Source: Muscardinus avellanarius (Eukaryota; Chordata; Mammalia; Rodentia; Gliridae). From it: 64,000 nucleotides of DNA. The DNA is taken from contig OY726579.1 of assembly GCA_963383645.1 (NCBI GenBank), positions 2,473,778-2,537,777 on the forward strand. Reading direction: 5' to 3'. The notes beneath the pieces are model-generated. The model worked only from the letters and a program-made list of their open reading frames with translations. It searched no databases and was not told the DNA's origin. This document shows, one piece after another, positions 1 to 9,967 of the stretch (position 1 is its first letter; every line of letters begins with the position of its first letter). A program made the position numbers and the translations under genes.

Positions 1-156
1 GCCTCTTTGAGCTCCACCCCTAGCCCTATTTTAGTCTTTATTTTGAAACAGGGCCTCACTACTAAGTAGCTGAGGCTGGCCGTGAACTTGAAGTCCTTAT
101 GTCTCAGCCTCCCAAGTTACTGGGATTACAAGTGTGAGCTACCACACACACCTGGC
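1..156 (-). repeat. B1-dID SINE, form A, cut by window edge
   Basis: Antisense B1 half with 'gaaacagggcctcact', 'tctcagcctcccaagt' and the 3' motif 'ccaccac..ctggct'. The dID half runs off the left end. Confidence 0.85.
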
Positions 157-161
157 TAGTA

Positions 162-164
<3 letters not shown>

Positions 165-212
<48 letters not shown>

Positions 213-499
213 ACTGGGAATTGAACCCAGAGGTGTTCTACCTTTAAGCTGCGCCTCTAGCCCTATTTTATTTTATGTATGTATGTATATATGTACGTAT
301 GTATGTATGTATTTTTTGGGGGGTGGTACTGGGGTTCCTGGAAACCCTTCTACATCCGGGCTATACTCCTAGACCTATTTTATATTTTGTTTGGAAACAG
401 GGTCTCTTAAGCCGGCGCGGCTGGCTCCGAACCTGCGCGATCCTCCTGTCTCCGCCTCCCAAGCGCGGGGATGACGAGCGTGCGCCACCACGCCCGGCC
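165..499 (-). repeat. (GT)n, dID half, (TATG)n and form B SINE
   Basis: A (GT)n tract (about 165-209) abuts an antisense dID ('tactgggaattgaaccc', to about 275). A TATG-type tract (276-312) follows, then a form B SINE (313-499) ending 'ccaccacgcccggcc'. The form B copy keeps the inverted repeat near 411-423 in degraded form. Confidence 0.85.
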
Positions 500-612
500 A
501 GTGTTCATCTTTCTAAAAGGGATATCAAAACTGCACTCACTCTAAGGTTTATATGAGGAATAAATGGGAGAACATATGTAAGCACTTGGGAAAAGGTTAG
601 CAAAACTTAGCC

Positions 613-1028
613 CTGCTGGGTGTGGTAGCACACAGCCGTAATCCCAGATACTCAGGCGGCAAAGGCAAAGGGTTCTCAAGTTTAAGACCAGACTGGGCCA
701 TTCACTGAGACCCTGTTTCAAAATCAAAAATAAAGAGGGCTGGATCCCAGGACTTGGGAGGCTAAGACAGGAGGATCACAGGTTTGAGAACAGCCTTAGC
801 AGTGTCGCAGGACTCTCAGCAACCTAGCAAAGACCCTTTCTCAAAGACAAAAATAAAAATAAAAATAAAAAAGAGGCTGCAGATATAGTTTGAGGGTAGA
901 CTGTCCCTGAGTTCAATTCCCAGTACCACAAAAAAGTAGAATGAAATAAATAGGCCTGGGAACGTAACTCAGGAGCACCTGCTGAACACGCCCAAGGCTT
1001 GGGGACAATCCCCAGTGCTCCCCCCAAA
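613..1028 (+). repeat. B1 half, full B1-dID, then a further ID half
   Basis: 615-735 is a B1 half. 738-935 is a second B1 half plus dID ('gttcaattcccagtacc'). 945-1022 resembles an ID half that keeps more of the tRNA-like middle ('aggagcacctgctgaacacgc'). Bases 500-612 and 1029-1192 show no recognised feature. Confidence 0.7.
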
Positions 1029-1192
1029 AATTACTCTTACTATCTTTATCTTCAGTCAGCACCTTTATTAGGATTAAATTGCCTTTCTCCTTCTGTTTTG
1101 AAGAAGGAACCAAAAAATGAAGCCCCAGATAGGCAGAATTCAAGATATACTGCTCATGGCATAGGTGAAAATCGATAAAAGAAGGAAAATTA

Positions 1193-1250
1193 ATCGGGCG
1201 TGGTGGCACAGGCCTGGAATCCTAGTTCTCGGGAGTTCAATCTCCAGTAC

Positions 1251-1317
<67 letters not shown>

Positions 1318-1472
1318 ATTTTAAAAAGGTTAGATACGCCGGGCGTGGTGGCACACGCTTGTCATCCCAGCATTCGGGAGCTGAGACAGGAGGATCACGG
1401 TTCGCAGACAGCCTCAGCTACTTAGGCCCTTCGCAACTCAGTGAGACCCTGTTTCAAAATAAAGAACAAAAA
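1193..1472 (+). repeat. SINE with internal deletion, (CA)n, then B1 half
   Basis: At 1193 a B1 head jumps straight to the dID 3' end ('tctccagtaccaaa') and runs into (CA)n at about 1253-1315. A separate B1 half follows at 1337-1472 and ends 'gtttcaaaataaagaac' with no dID. Confidence 0.8.
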
Positions 1473-1584
1473 ATATTCTGGAATATTCTCACCACTCTAA
1501 GCCTGACTATATTAAGACTTATCCTTCAGGTAAACTAAGGAAAGTCAAAGATGTATAATATAAATGCTATTCTTTGCTTTTTGT

Positions 1585-2380
1585 TTTGGGTACTGGGGAT
1601 AGATCTAGGGGCATGATACCACAAGTCCTTTATAAATTTAAAACAGGGCCTCACTAAGTTGCTGAGTCTGGACTCAAACCTGGGATCCTTCTGTTACAGC
1701 CTCCCAAGTCCTGGGATTACGAGGATGAGCCACCACACTGGATTAAATTCTAATGATTTGACTGACTGATTGATTGATTGATTGATTGTGGTGCTGGGGG
1801 TTGAACCCAGAGGCATTCTACCTACAAACTACATCCCCAGCCCTAATTTTTAATTTTTTAAATTTGAAAATAGGGTCTCGCTAAGTGGCTGAGGTTGGTT
1901 TAGAACCTGCCCTTCTTCTCTCTCAGCCTCCCCAGTGCTGGATTCCAGCCATGCCCCCATGACCGACTGTGTAATATAAATTCCAAACCCACCCCGACTT
2001 TGTGTGTTGTGTGCCCAGCCCTATTTTATTTTTTATTTACCTACTGGCAGTACTATGGATGGAACCCAGGGGCACTCTCCCTCCACACTACACCCCCAGC
2101 CTATTTTTTATTCTTGATTTTGAAACAGGGTCTCACTGAGTTGCAGAGGGCCTCACTAAGTAGCTGAGGCTGGCCGAGAGCCGCGATCCTCCTGTCTCAG
2201 CCTCCCGAATGCTGGGATGACTAGCGTGCGCCACCACGCCCGGCTTTACTTTTTTTTATTTTGTAACTGGGTTTCAGTAAGTTGCGGAGGGTCTCGCTAA
2301 GTGGCCGAGGCTGGCCTCGAACCTACAATCCTCCTATCTTAGCCTCCCAAATCCTGAGATAACAGATGTGCACCGCTGTC
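1585..2380 (-). repeat. Four antisense B1-dID copies in series
   Basis: Copies at about 1585-1742, 1788-1970 (after a GATT-type short tract), 2045-2245 and 2246-2380 (B1 half only). Each has 'gaaacagggtctc'-type, 'cctcctgtctcagcctccc'-type and 'ccaccacgcccggct'-type blocks with different degrees of decay. Confidence 0.8.
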
Positions 2381-2614
2381 TAATAAGGCAAAGGAGAGAA
2401 GATGGAATGATAAAAAAAATTACTTCGTCCAACACAGACAAAAAGGAACAATAAAGTACAGATGAGACAACTCTTAAGATCTTCCACCAAAAGCACTCGA
2501 TTAGAAATTCTTAGCTAAAAAATGCAATGCAGAGGCACACACAGCTACCAACCCACGCACATCATCAGGGGAATTTTATTAAGGCTAATGCTTCCCAATC
2601 TTTGCTGCGTATTT

Positions 2615-2617
<3 letters not shown>

Positions 2618-2666
<49 letters not shown>

Positions 2667-2858
2667 TTTTTGTGTGTGTGGCACTGGGGATTGAACTGAG
2701 GGGTATTCTACCTCTGAGCTACACCATCAGCCCTATTTTATTCTTTTATTTTGAAACAGGGTCTCACTAAGTTGCTGAGGCTGTCCTCGAACCTGCTATC
2801 CTCCTGTCTCAACCTCCCAAATACTGGGATTACAAGTGCGTGTCACCATGTCTGACTA
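2618..2858 (-). repeat. (TTTC)n tail and B1-dID SINE
   Basis: A TTTC tetranucleotide tract (2618-2666) is the expanded A-rich tail of the antisense SINE that follows (2672-2858, 'ggcactggggattgaactga'). Confidence 0.85.
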
Positions 2859-3448
2859 GGTGGGTATTTTCAATACCTTTAAACACTCTGATGCCCAGGT
2901 CCAACCCAGAAAAAAAATCAAATCAGGTGGGGGTGGGTGGGGACCAGGCATCAGTACTTTTTACAGATCTCTTGATTCTCATGTGAAATAAAGTTCGAGG
3001 GCTCCTACTTTTGGGCAAAGTTTGTCAATGCTTCCATTAAAAAATTAGTAACTTGATTTCCAACCATTCTAGGTGGTGCTAAGTCTCTAACAGCCTGGAC
3101 TGAGTGAATTACCAGGCAAGGCGTACTGGCCGTAAGAGTCTGCAAAATGCCATCTCCGTTCAGGGACGGAAAGACCAAAGTCAAAATGCTGGAGACACTA
3201 AAAATAAATGGTGCGTGTCAAAAAGGGCAGGGATAGGGTTTGATTTCCAATGCTTCATAAAGGTTGCCCAGGAAACACGGAGCCATTGTGACCAAGAGCT
3301 GCCATTCTGGACACTGAAATCATGGAAGGGACCAGAAGCGCTCTTGGGGAAAACGAGGCCTGTTTCCTAAGGCGTGGCTCTTGGAACACTCTGATGTTTC
3401 CATCAGGGTACAGCGCACAGCGCACTTCACTTAGAATCCGTATTTCAA
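2859..3448. other. Intron 8 sequence with no recognised feature
   Basis: Lower-repeat sequence with no match I can name. I looked here for the missing last SUMF1 exon and did not find it. The same holds for 2381-2617 and 3718-3925. Confidence 0.5.
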
Positions 3449-3641
3449 GAGCCCGGCACGGTCGTGCATGCTTGTAAGCCCAGTACTTGAGAGACTGATA
3501 CAGGAGGCTCGCAGGTTTGAGGCCAGACTCAGCAAACAGCGAGGCTCCCCTCAACCTAGTGAGGTGGTTTCAAAGTACTAATAAAATAGGCCTGGGGGTG
3601 TAGCTTGGAGGTAGAAATGCCCCTGGGTTCCATCTCTAATG

Positions 3642-3717
<76 letters not shown>
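3449..3717 (+). repeat. B1-dID SINE ending in (CA)n then (CT)n
   Basis: Diverged form A ('agcccggcacggtcgtgcat' head). The dID end 'ctctaatgcc' leads into (CA)n (3643-3679) and then (CT)n (3680-3715). Confidence 0.8.
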
Positions 3718-3925
3718 GAACCTCAAGAGAGAACCCCCAAATTTATGGAAGTCTCAAATAAGTGAAAGGTGTAGGTCAAGACTTCCATGTGGGACAAAAA
3801 GTTTCTCCAAGAGCCAACAGTCAAGGGTGGGAGCTGGCCGACGATGGGTCCTTCATAACCTCAGCGTCTCCTGCTACTTTTCCCATGCCTGGGACCAAAC
3901 TTGAGACCAACATCCCTCTATTTTC

Positions 3926-4252
3926 CTCCTTCCTTCCTTCTTTCCTTCCTTTCTTTCTTTCTCTTTTCTTTCATTCTTTCCTTCTTTCTTTCCTTTTTTT
4001 TCTCTCCATTGCTTTCTTTCTCTCTTCTTTTCCTTTCCTTTTCTTTCTTTCTCTCTTGTAGTGGGGATTGAACCCAGGCCGTTCCACCTCTGAGTTATAC
4101 CCCCAGCCCTATTTTACTTTTACTTTGAAACAAGGTCTCGCTAGGTTGACGAGAGCCTCACTACTTGCTGAGGCTGTCCTTGAACCTCCGGTCCGCCTGT
4201 CTCAGCCTCCCAAGTACTGGGATTACAGGCATGGGCCACCATGCCTGGCTTA
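3926..4252 (-). repeat. TTCC/TTTC-rich tract and B1-dID SINE
   Basis: A pyrimidine-rich degenerate tetranucleotide tract (3926-4055) is the tail of an antisense SINE (4056-4252) ending 'accatgcctggct'. It lies about 100 bp from the exon 8 donor. Confidence 0.85.
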
Positions 4253-4355
4253 TTTTTTCTGGTTTCAATGGGATTCTGTATCAGCAGCAACAAATCAGAC
4301 CTTTGGGTCCATAAGCCATTAGGACAATGGAAGGGGGTCCAGGTATGTGTCTTAC

Positions 4356-4415
4356 CTTATGGCACATGTACGATCCCCCTTTCTTCACCCGGTCTTTCCC
4401 AGAAGGGGGGCCTTT
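4356..4415 (-). CDS. SUMF1: SUMF1 exon 8 (catalytic cysteine exon)
   Basis: The 60-nt exon encodes [20 protein letters not shown], residues 318-337 here (human 319-338). The Cys at residue 335 matches human Cys336, one of the two active-site cysteines that bind copper and oxidise the sulfatase cysteine. The acceptor is CAG at 4416-4418 and the donor GTAAGA starts at 4355. The last codon reads AAG (Lys) where human has Arg; this is conservative, and I think other rodents share it. The partner Cys (human 341) must be on the next exon, outside the window. The reading phase is 0 at both ends. Confidence 0.95.
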
Positions 4416-4417
4416 CT

Positions 4418-4761
4418 GTGGATGGAGAGAAGGGAGCTGGTTAGTCTAGTCCCCCCGTGCCTCGCTGCCCCACCTCAAGCCCCATCCCCCCCGGTCTGCC
4501 GATACAGGCGCGATCCACCTGCGCTTCCCACAGCTCTCGCCTGCTCAACTAACAGCACGTACGTGGAAGCTTCTCTGGCCACAGCATGCTGCTATGCAAA
4601 TTTATACTGGATTTTATCATCGCTCTGCTCACACGGATGGCACGCTTCTTGGAATTATCATTCCACTGTACAACACCTAATGAACCCAACTGCCGAATGA
4701 ATACCTTTCCTCTTTTTTTCATTTTTTGGCTGAGGTTGATAATACATATGAAAAAAATGAA
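4418..4761. other. Start of intron 7, no repeat recognised
   Basis: The polypyrimidine tract for exon 8 reads on the minus strand just upstream of the acceptor (plus-strand 'gtggatggagagaagggag'). An octamer-like ATGCAAAT occurs near 4595, of unknown significance. Nothing else was recognised. Confidence 0.4.
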
Positions 4762-5358
4762 AAGGCTTTCAGCAACTTAATGACACCCTGCTTCCAAATA
4801 GAAAATAGAATAATAGGGCCGGGGGGCGGGTATAGCTCTAAGGTAGAATGCTCCTGGGTTCGATCCCCAGTACCACAAATTAATTAAATAATTAATTAAA
4901 AATAGGGCTGAAGCCAGGCATGGTGGCGCACACTTGTGATCCCAGCATTTGAGAGGCAGAGACAGGAGGATCATGGTTTGCAGACAACCTCAGCTATTAG
5001 TGAGAAGCTCTGCAACTCAGTGAGGCTCTGTTTCAAAATAAAGAATAAAAATAGGGCTGGAAGTGTAGCTCAGACAGAATGCCCCTGGGTTCCATCCCTA
5101 GCACCGCAAAAATAAAAATAAAAATAAAAATAGGGCTGGAGTATGGCTTTTAAGTAGAGTGCCCCTGAGTTTAATCCTCGGTGCCACAAATAAATAAGAA
5201 AATCAAATAAATCAAATATAAGGCTGGGAGTGTGGCTTGGAAGTAGAATGTTCCTGAGTTCAATCCTCAGTAATATTAATAAATAAGTTAATTAATTTTT
5301 AAAACAGCTGGGTGCAGCTCAGAGGTAGAAGGCCTCTGGGTTCAATCCCCGATATAGA
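4762..5358 (+). repeat. SINE cluster with a run of lone dID halves
   Basis: A truncated SINE is at 4762-4880 and a full form A at 4905-5115. Three lone dID halves follow, at about 5131-5196, 5219-5275 and 5307-5358, each starting 'ggctggg' or 'gctgggtg' and ending 'ttcaatcc.c'-like, separated by short A/T-rich spacers. Bases 5359-5504 show nothing recognised. Confidence 0.8.
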
Positions 5359-5504
5359 TGAGACGAAGGAAGGAGAGAGGGGAAAGGAAGGGAGAAAAAC
5401 ACTTTTTAACGCACAGTTCTGATGAGTGTTGACAATAATATACAATCATGTAACCCTCATAATTAAGATATAGAACATAGTTAATTTATCTTCTTTTAAA
5501 AAAA

Positions 5505-5610
5505 ATATTTACATTGTGCCTACTATGAGCCAGGCACAGTTCCGAGAGCATTTTGCAAGAATTAAATCATGCATTCTCCAGAACAACTGTGGAGGGAGAT
5601 TATGTAAGTG
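5505..5610 (-). repeat. MIR fragment
   Basis: Reads as reverse-complement MIR: 'ctatgagccaggcacagtt' followed by 'attaaatcatgc' and an 'aacaactgtggaggga' block. This is an old, shared mammalian SINE. Confidence 0.75.
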
Positions 5611-5649
5611 GGCAGCCCTGCTCCAGGATCCGTGACGTATGAGAGAGAG

Positions 5650-5993
5650 ACAATGTGTGTGTGTGTGCATGCGTGTGTGCGCGTGTGTGTGTGTTACTGG
5701 GGATGGAACCCAGGGGCACCCTACCTCTGAGCTACACCTTCAGCCCTATTTTTTTTTTATTTTGAAAGAGGGTCTCACTAAGTTTCATATCGCCTCACTA
5801 AGTGGCTGAGGCTGACCGCGAACCTGTGATTACACCCCTGTAATCCTCGTACTTGGGACGCTGAGACAGGAGGATGGCAGGTTCGCCACCAACCTCAGCA
5901 ACTTAGTGAGGCCCTGTTTCAAAATAACAAATAAAACAGCTGGGGGTGCAGCTCAGAGGTAGAATGTCCCTGAGTTCAATACAAAGTACCACA

Positions 5994-6038
<45 letters not shown>
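5650..6038. repeat. Head-to-head pair of B1-dID SINEs with flanking (GT)n and (CA)n
   Basis: An antisense copy (about 5690-5830) meets a sense copy (about 5832-5990). Their outer ends run into (GT)n at 5655-5690 and (CA)n at 5990-6037. The two dID ends therefore face outward, each with a dinucleotide tract, giving a large imperfect inverted repeat. Confidence 0.8.
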
Positions 6039-6040
<2 letters not shown>

Positions 6041-6117
6041 TGTTGTATTAATAAGCTTTTGCTGTTTTAACAGGCAAGTTGAAAATACAAAAAGCTACGT
6101 GTTAAAATAATGATGAA

Positions 6118-6535
6118 CGCCGGGCGTGGTGGCGCACGCTTGTAATCCCCGCGCTTGGAAGGCGGAGACAGGAGGATCTCGAAGGTTTGAAGCCAGCAGC
6201 GCCGGCTTAAGAGACACTGTTTCCAAATAAAAATATAAACTAGGTCTGGGAGTGTAGCCTGGAGGCAGAAGGGTTCCATACCAGTACCACCAATAAAAAA
6301 TAAAACAAAACAAAACAAAAAAATAACAAAACAATAAAAATAAAAGATCATGAGCTGGGCATGGTGGCACACGCTTGTAATCCCTGCGCTTGGGAGGAAG
6401 AGACAGGAGGATCACACAGGTTCGAAGCCAGCCTCAGCCGGCTTAAGAGACCCTGCTTCCAAATAAAAATATAAAAAATAGGTGTCTGGGAGTATAGCCC
6501 GGAGGTAGAAGGGTTTCCATGAACCCCAGTACTCC
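6118..6535 (+). repeat. Two form B SINEs in direct orientation
   Basis: Copies at 6118-6290 and 6353-6535 share 'cttgtaatccc.gcgcttgg', the short B1 half with 'cggcttaagagac' and 'ctgggagt.tagcc.ggaggt'. A (CAAAA)-type tract lies between them. Confidence 0.85.
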
Positions 6536-6660
6536 TCCAAAATAAATAATAATGACTAACACCCCAGCTTTCTTCCCAGGAATATCTAGAATCTGACAGA
6601 CATACCAACAGATTCTTCTAGGTTAAGTTTATTATTGTATAAAAGTAAAGTAAGGCATTC

Positions 6661-6850
6661 AGCCGGTGTGGTGGTGCATACCTGCAATTCCAGTACTTGG
6701 GAGGCCGAGATAGGAGGATCACAGGTTCCAAGCCAGCCTTGGGAATTTAGTGAGGCCGTCCGTCCACAACTTAGTGAGACCCTGTTTCAAAATAAAATCG
6801 GGCTGAGAGTGTAGCAAAGGTAAAATGTCCCTGCATTCAATCCCCAGGTA

Positions 6851-6892
<42 letters not shown>
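6661..6892 (+). repeat. B1-dID SINE ending in (CA)n
   Basis: Form A head 'agccggtgtggtggtgcata', dID end 'ttcaatccccaggtatc', then (CA)n at 6851-6890. Confidence 0.85.
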
Positions 6893-7410
6893 GATTAAGG
6901 CATTCACCAAGAACTCACTGCAGCATGAACACACAAGATTGGTATCAGTGTCTGTACCATACAGCCTCTCACACTTGGTTTCCTGCTCGGGAATTCTTGC
7001 ATTACAAGTGGTCCCGGTGGTTACTGGCATGCTGCCCTACCGTGGACCATGGACAGAAGGCAGGCCGGGAGTTGCTCGGGTCTGGGAGGCCAAGCTTGGC
7101 GGGGCAGTGGGAATCACAAGGAGGCAGAGGGGGCCTGGAGGTGACTGGGATGTCTGTGGTCCTGACTGGTATTTTCATGGGTGTGTCTCTCCATCCACCC
7201 TGATTATCAAATGACGCACCTTAAAGACATGCAACGTATGTTGACCTAAGACTAAGCTGTATTTGCAAGAAAAATAAGAAGACCATGGCCTTGTAAATAA
7301 AATATAAAGCCTGGGAATTCCTTTAGTAACCCAAGCAAAGAGGTCATCGGGGACAAGGAAGTAGAAAAAATAGATGAAACAAAATTAACTATGAATTGAT
7401 AACCTCCAGC
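6893..7410. other. Unique intron 7 sequence
   Basis: No recognised repeat, exon or RNA gene. Open frames here are short and have no recognisable domain. Confidence 0.4.
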
Positions 7411-7411
7411 C

Positions 7412-7833
7412 TTTTGTTTTTTATTTTGAAATACAGTCTCGCTAAGTTGCTGAGAACCTCACTAAGCTAATGAAGCTGGCTTCAAATATGCCATCCTCCT
7501 GTCCCAGTCTCCCAAGAACTGGGATTACAAGCGTGTGCCGCCATGCCTGGCCTGATCATTATTAAAAGTTGGGTATTAAGGACATGGGGGTTTGGTAGAT
7601 TATTTTCTCTACTTTTGTATATTTGGAATTTTCTATAATAAAAATGTTTTTAAAGTTAAAGGCTGCCGGGTGTAGCGGTGCACACTTGTAATCCCAGCAT
7701 TCGGGAGGCCGAGACCGGAGGAGCGTGGTTCGCAGACAGCCTCAGCTACTTAGTGAGGCCCTCCGCAACTTAGTGAGACCCTGTCTCAAAATAAAGAATA
7801 AAAAATAGGGCAGGGGGTGTAGCTTAATAAAAA
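7412..7833. repeat. Antisense B1 half (7412-7553) and sense form A SINE (7664-7833)
   Basis: The first copy ends 'gccgccatgcctggcc' on the plus strand and lacks the dID. The second has a form A B1 half and only the first bases of the dID ('agggggtgtagctta'). The AT-rich 7560-7660 between them is unassigned. Confidence 0.75.
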
Positions 7834-7954
7834 AGTAAAGTTAAAGGCTGAAAAATCATAAACCAGGGCAAATGTAAAGAGGAAAACAACTATGCCTTCG
7901 AAGGCAAAGGCTTCCTTAGAAGTTTAAATACAAAAGAATTCAGAGTTTAGTACC

Positions 7955-8032
7955 ACTCTGAATTATATTACGATGTAAGACTACAATGCACCAGTAAAAG
8001 TTTATTTAAAAAAAAAAAAAAAGAAAGGACAG
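7955..8032 (+). repeat. L1-type 3' end with poly(A)
   Basis: 'ctacaatgcaccagtaaaag' followed by poly(A). The same terminal motif ends the L1-type element at 33930 and a fragment at 12816-12925, so this is the 3' stub of that LINE family. Confidence 0.6.
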
Positions 8033-8434
8033 GTGTTATTCTCCATTCTTGACAGGTATGGTTGTTCCTTGGAGAGCCCTGCTGTCCTTGCCCTGGTCGG
8101 ATAGAAGCTGGGCTCATGGCACGCTGGATTTTCCAGGTAAGTCTTCAAACTGGCTCCCATAGGCCTCGTTCTAGGAGCCTGACGTCTTGGATAACAGATA
8201 AATCACTTGATGTCTGTTTGACGGACTCCACATGTGTTGAAGCAGCAACAGTAGGTCCCAAGGTACCAAGTCAATAGCTAGCCCCAAAACACATGAAAAG
8301 GGGCAGCGTCTGTATCATCAGACCGATTCAGCATCTGTATCTTCAGATCTGCTTCCGCTCACCTGTCTACAGGACGATATGCTCTGCTTTCAAGCATCCC
8401 AGAATTTCCAGTGACTGAAAACTCTGTCAATTAC
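8033..8434. other. Unique intron 7 sequence
   Basis: No recognised element. The sequence is less A-rich than its surroundings, and no exon-like match was found. Confidence 0.4.
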
Positions 8435-8845
8435 AGTACCTGACATTTACTGACAGTGCAAACCCTTAGTATCTCATTTGATCCTTACGATAATGCTGAA
8501 GAACAGAAAGTATATCATGCCCATTTTGAGGAAAAGGAATATTTAATTCTATGCCAGGCGTGGTGGCACACAATTTTAACACCAGTACTTGGGAGGCTGA
8601 GACAGGAGGATGGCGCAGGTTCAAAGCCAGCCTCAGCTACTTAGTGAAGCTCTCAGCAACTTAGTGAGACCCTGTTTCCAAATAAAGTATAAAATAGGTC
8701 TGGGAGTATAGCCTGGAGGTAGAAGGCCCCTGGTTTCCATCCCCAGTATCACACACAAAAAAATAGGAATACTGAATTCTAGGATGTGTCAGGGCACACA
8801 GTCAGCAAGTAGCAGAGCCAGAATTGGCTTCAGGCTTTCATAACC
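8435..8845 (-). repeat. MIR split by a form C SINE
   Basis: 8435-8552 reads as reverse-complement MIR ('cctgacatttactgacagt', 'tttgatccttacgataat', 'cccattttgaggaaaa'). The MIR resumes at 8756 ('gcacacagtcagcaagtagc', 'agagccagaattgg'). A B1-dID SINE (8553-8755, plus strand, ending 'cagtatcacac') sits in the gap. The 5' end of the MIR leads directly into the minisatellite that follows. Confidence 0.8.
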
Positions 8846-9395
8846 AGATCAACTATCCCTCAGGCTTAGTAGTACCAGGATTGGCTTCAGGCTTTCATAA
8901 CCAGATCAACTATCCTTCAGGCTTAGCAGTACCAGGATTGGCTTCAGGCTTTCGTAACCAGATCAACTAGCCTCTACACTTAGCAGTACCGGGATTGGCT
9001 TCAGGCTTTTATAACCAGATCAACTATCCCTCAGGCTTAGCAGTACCAGGACTGGCTTCTGGCTTTTATAACCAGATCAACTACCCCTCAGGCTTAGCAG
9101 TACCAGAATTGGCTTCAGCCTTTCATAACCAGATCAACTACCCCTTAGGCTTAGTAGTACCAGGATTGGCTTCTGGCTTTTATAACCAGATCAACTATCC
9201 TTCAGGCTTAGGAGTACCAGGACTGGCTTCAGGATTTTATAACCAGATCAACTACCCCTCAGGCTTAGCAGTACCAGGACTGGCTTCAGGCTTTCATAAC
9301 CAGATCAACTACCCCTCAGGCTTAGTAGTACCGGGATTGGCTTCAAGCTTTTATAACCAGATCAACTATCTTCTAGCTTTAGCAGTGCCTCTATC
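8826..9395 (+). repeat. 57-bp minisatellite, about 10 units
   Basis: Units begin 'ggcttcaggcttt.ataacc' at about 8826, 8883, 8940, 8997, 9054, 9111, 9168, 9225, 9282 and 9339. The most conserved core is 'ataaccagatcaactatccc'. Divergence between units is a few bases, and the last unit is most decayed. The first unit overlaps the 5' end of the MIR, suggesting the seed. Because 57 is 19 codons, one frame stays open for the last seven units; I read this as a consequence of period, not as a gene. Confidence 0.92.
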
Positions 9396-9967
9396 CGAGG
9401 TACACATGAAAAGCAAAGTACAATATTCCCATGATTCTTTTTTTTAACCCAATGCCAAACAAGACAAAGGATTTTAAGAGTGGGCAGATAAAAGCATGGC
9501 TTCCAATAAAGCTTCTTAAATTATGTGGTTTTATTTATACCCTAGGACCATGACCAATGAAAGAGAGACTGTGATTAGCTTTAGTTACTGCATGAAAAGA
9601 GGAAGAGGGAAGATGAGGTGGACAAAAAGGTCAAAGATAGAAAAGGAGAGCTCAAATTGGAAAGAACAGCACATTTTGCTCACAAACCAAATTAACCACC
9701 GCCACATTTTCTCTGTAAAACCAGCAGGCCCTGTTGTGATTATCCTGTTAGTGAAATGGATGAAAACAGTCATTTCCTCCTCGCCCTATTTTTCACCCAC
9801 ACTAGGTCAGAAATAAAGAGCATTTTCAAAACATATAAGCTTGCCCAAACATGGTAGCTCTCTGTTTTCCAATAAGCTACATCCGTTAAACAGACCTGAG
9901 GTCCATGGTAGCAATTTTTGCTTCTGGTGGAGGGCATAAAATTTGGTACTTAAAATACTGACTCTAA
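9396..9967. other. Unique intron 7 sequence
   Basis: No recognised repeat or exon. The sequence is A-rich and moderately conserved-looking in composition only; nothing supports a gene. Confidence 0.4.

Noticed and set aside
166..372. Open frames coding (Val-Cys)n, (Thr-His)n, (Phe-Leu-Ser)n and similar throughout the window
   Set aside because: Translations of (GT)n, (CA)n and (TTTC)n tracts joined to SINE sequence, not genes.
8826..9395. CRISPR-like repeat array
   Set aside because: Contiguous 57-bp tandem units without variable spacers, in a mammalian intron.
8995..9447. 150-codon frame of 19-residue repeats (GLASGFYNQINYPS...) as a possible repeat protein or peptide precursor
   Set aside because: Frame openness follows from the 57-bp period. 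There is no ATG at its start, an upstream unit has a stop, there is no signal peptide, and it is intronic.
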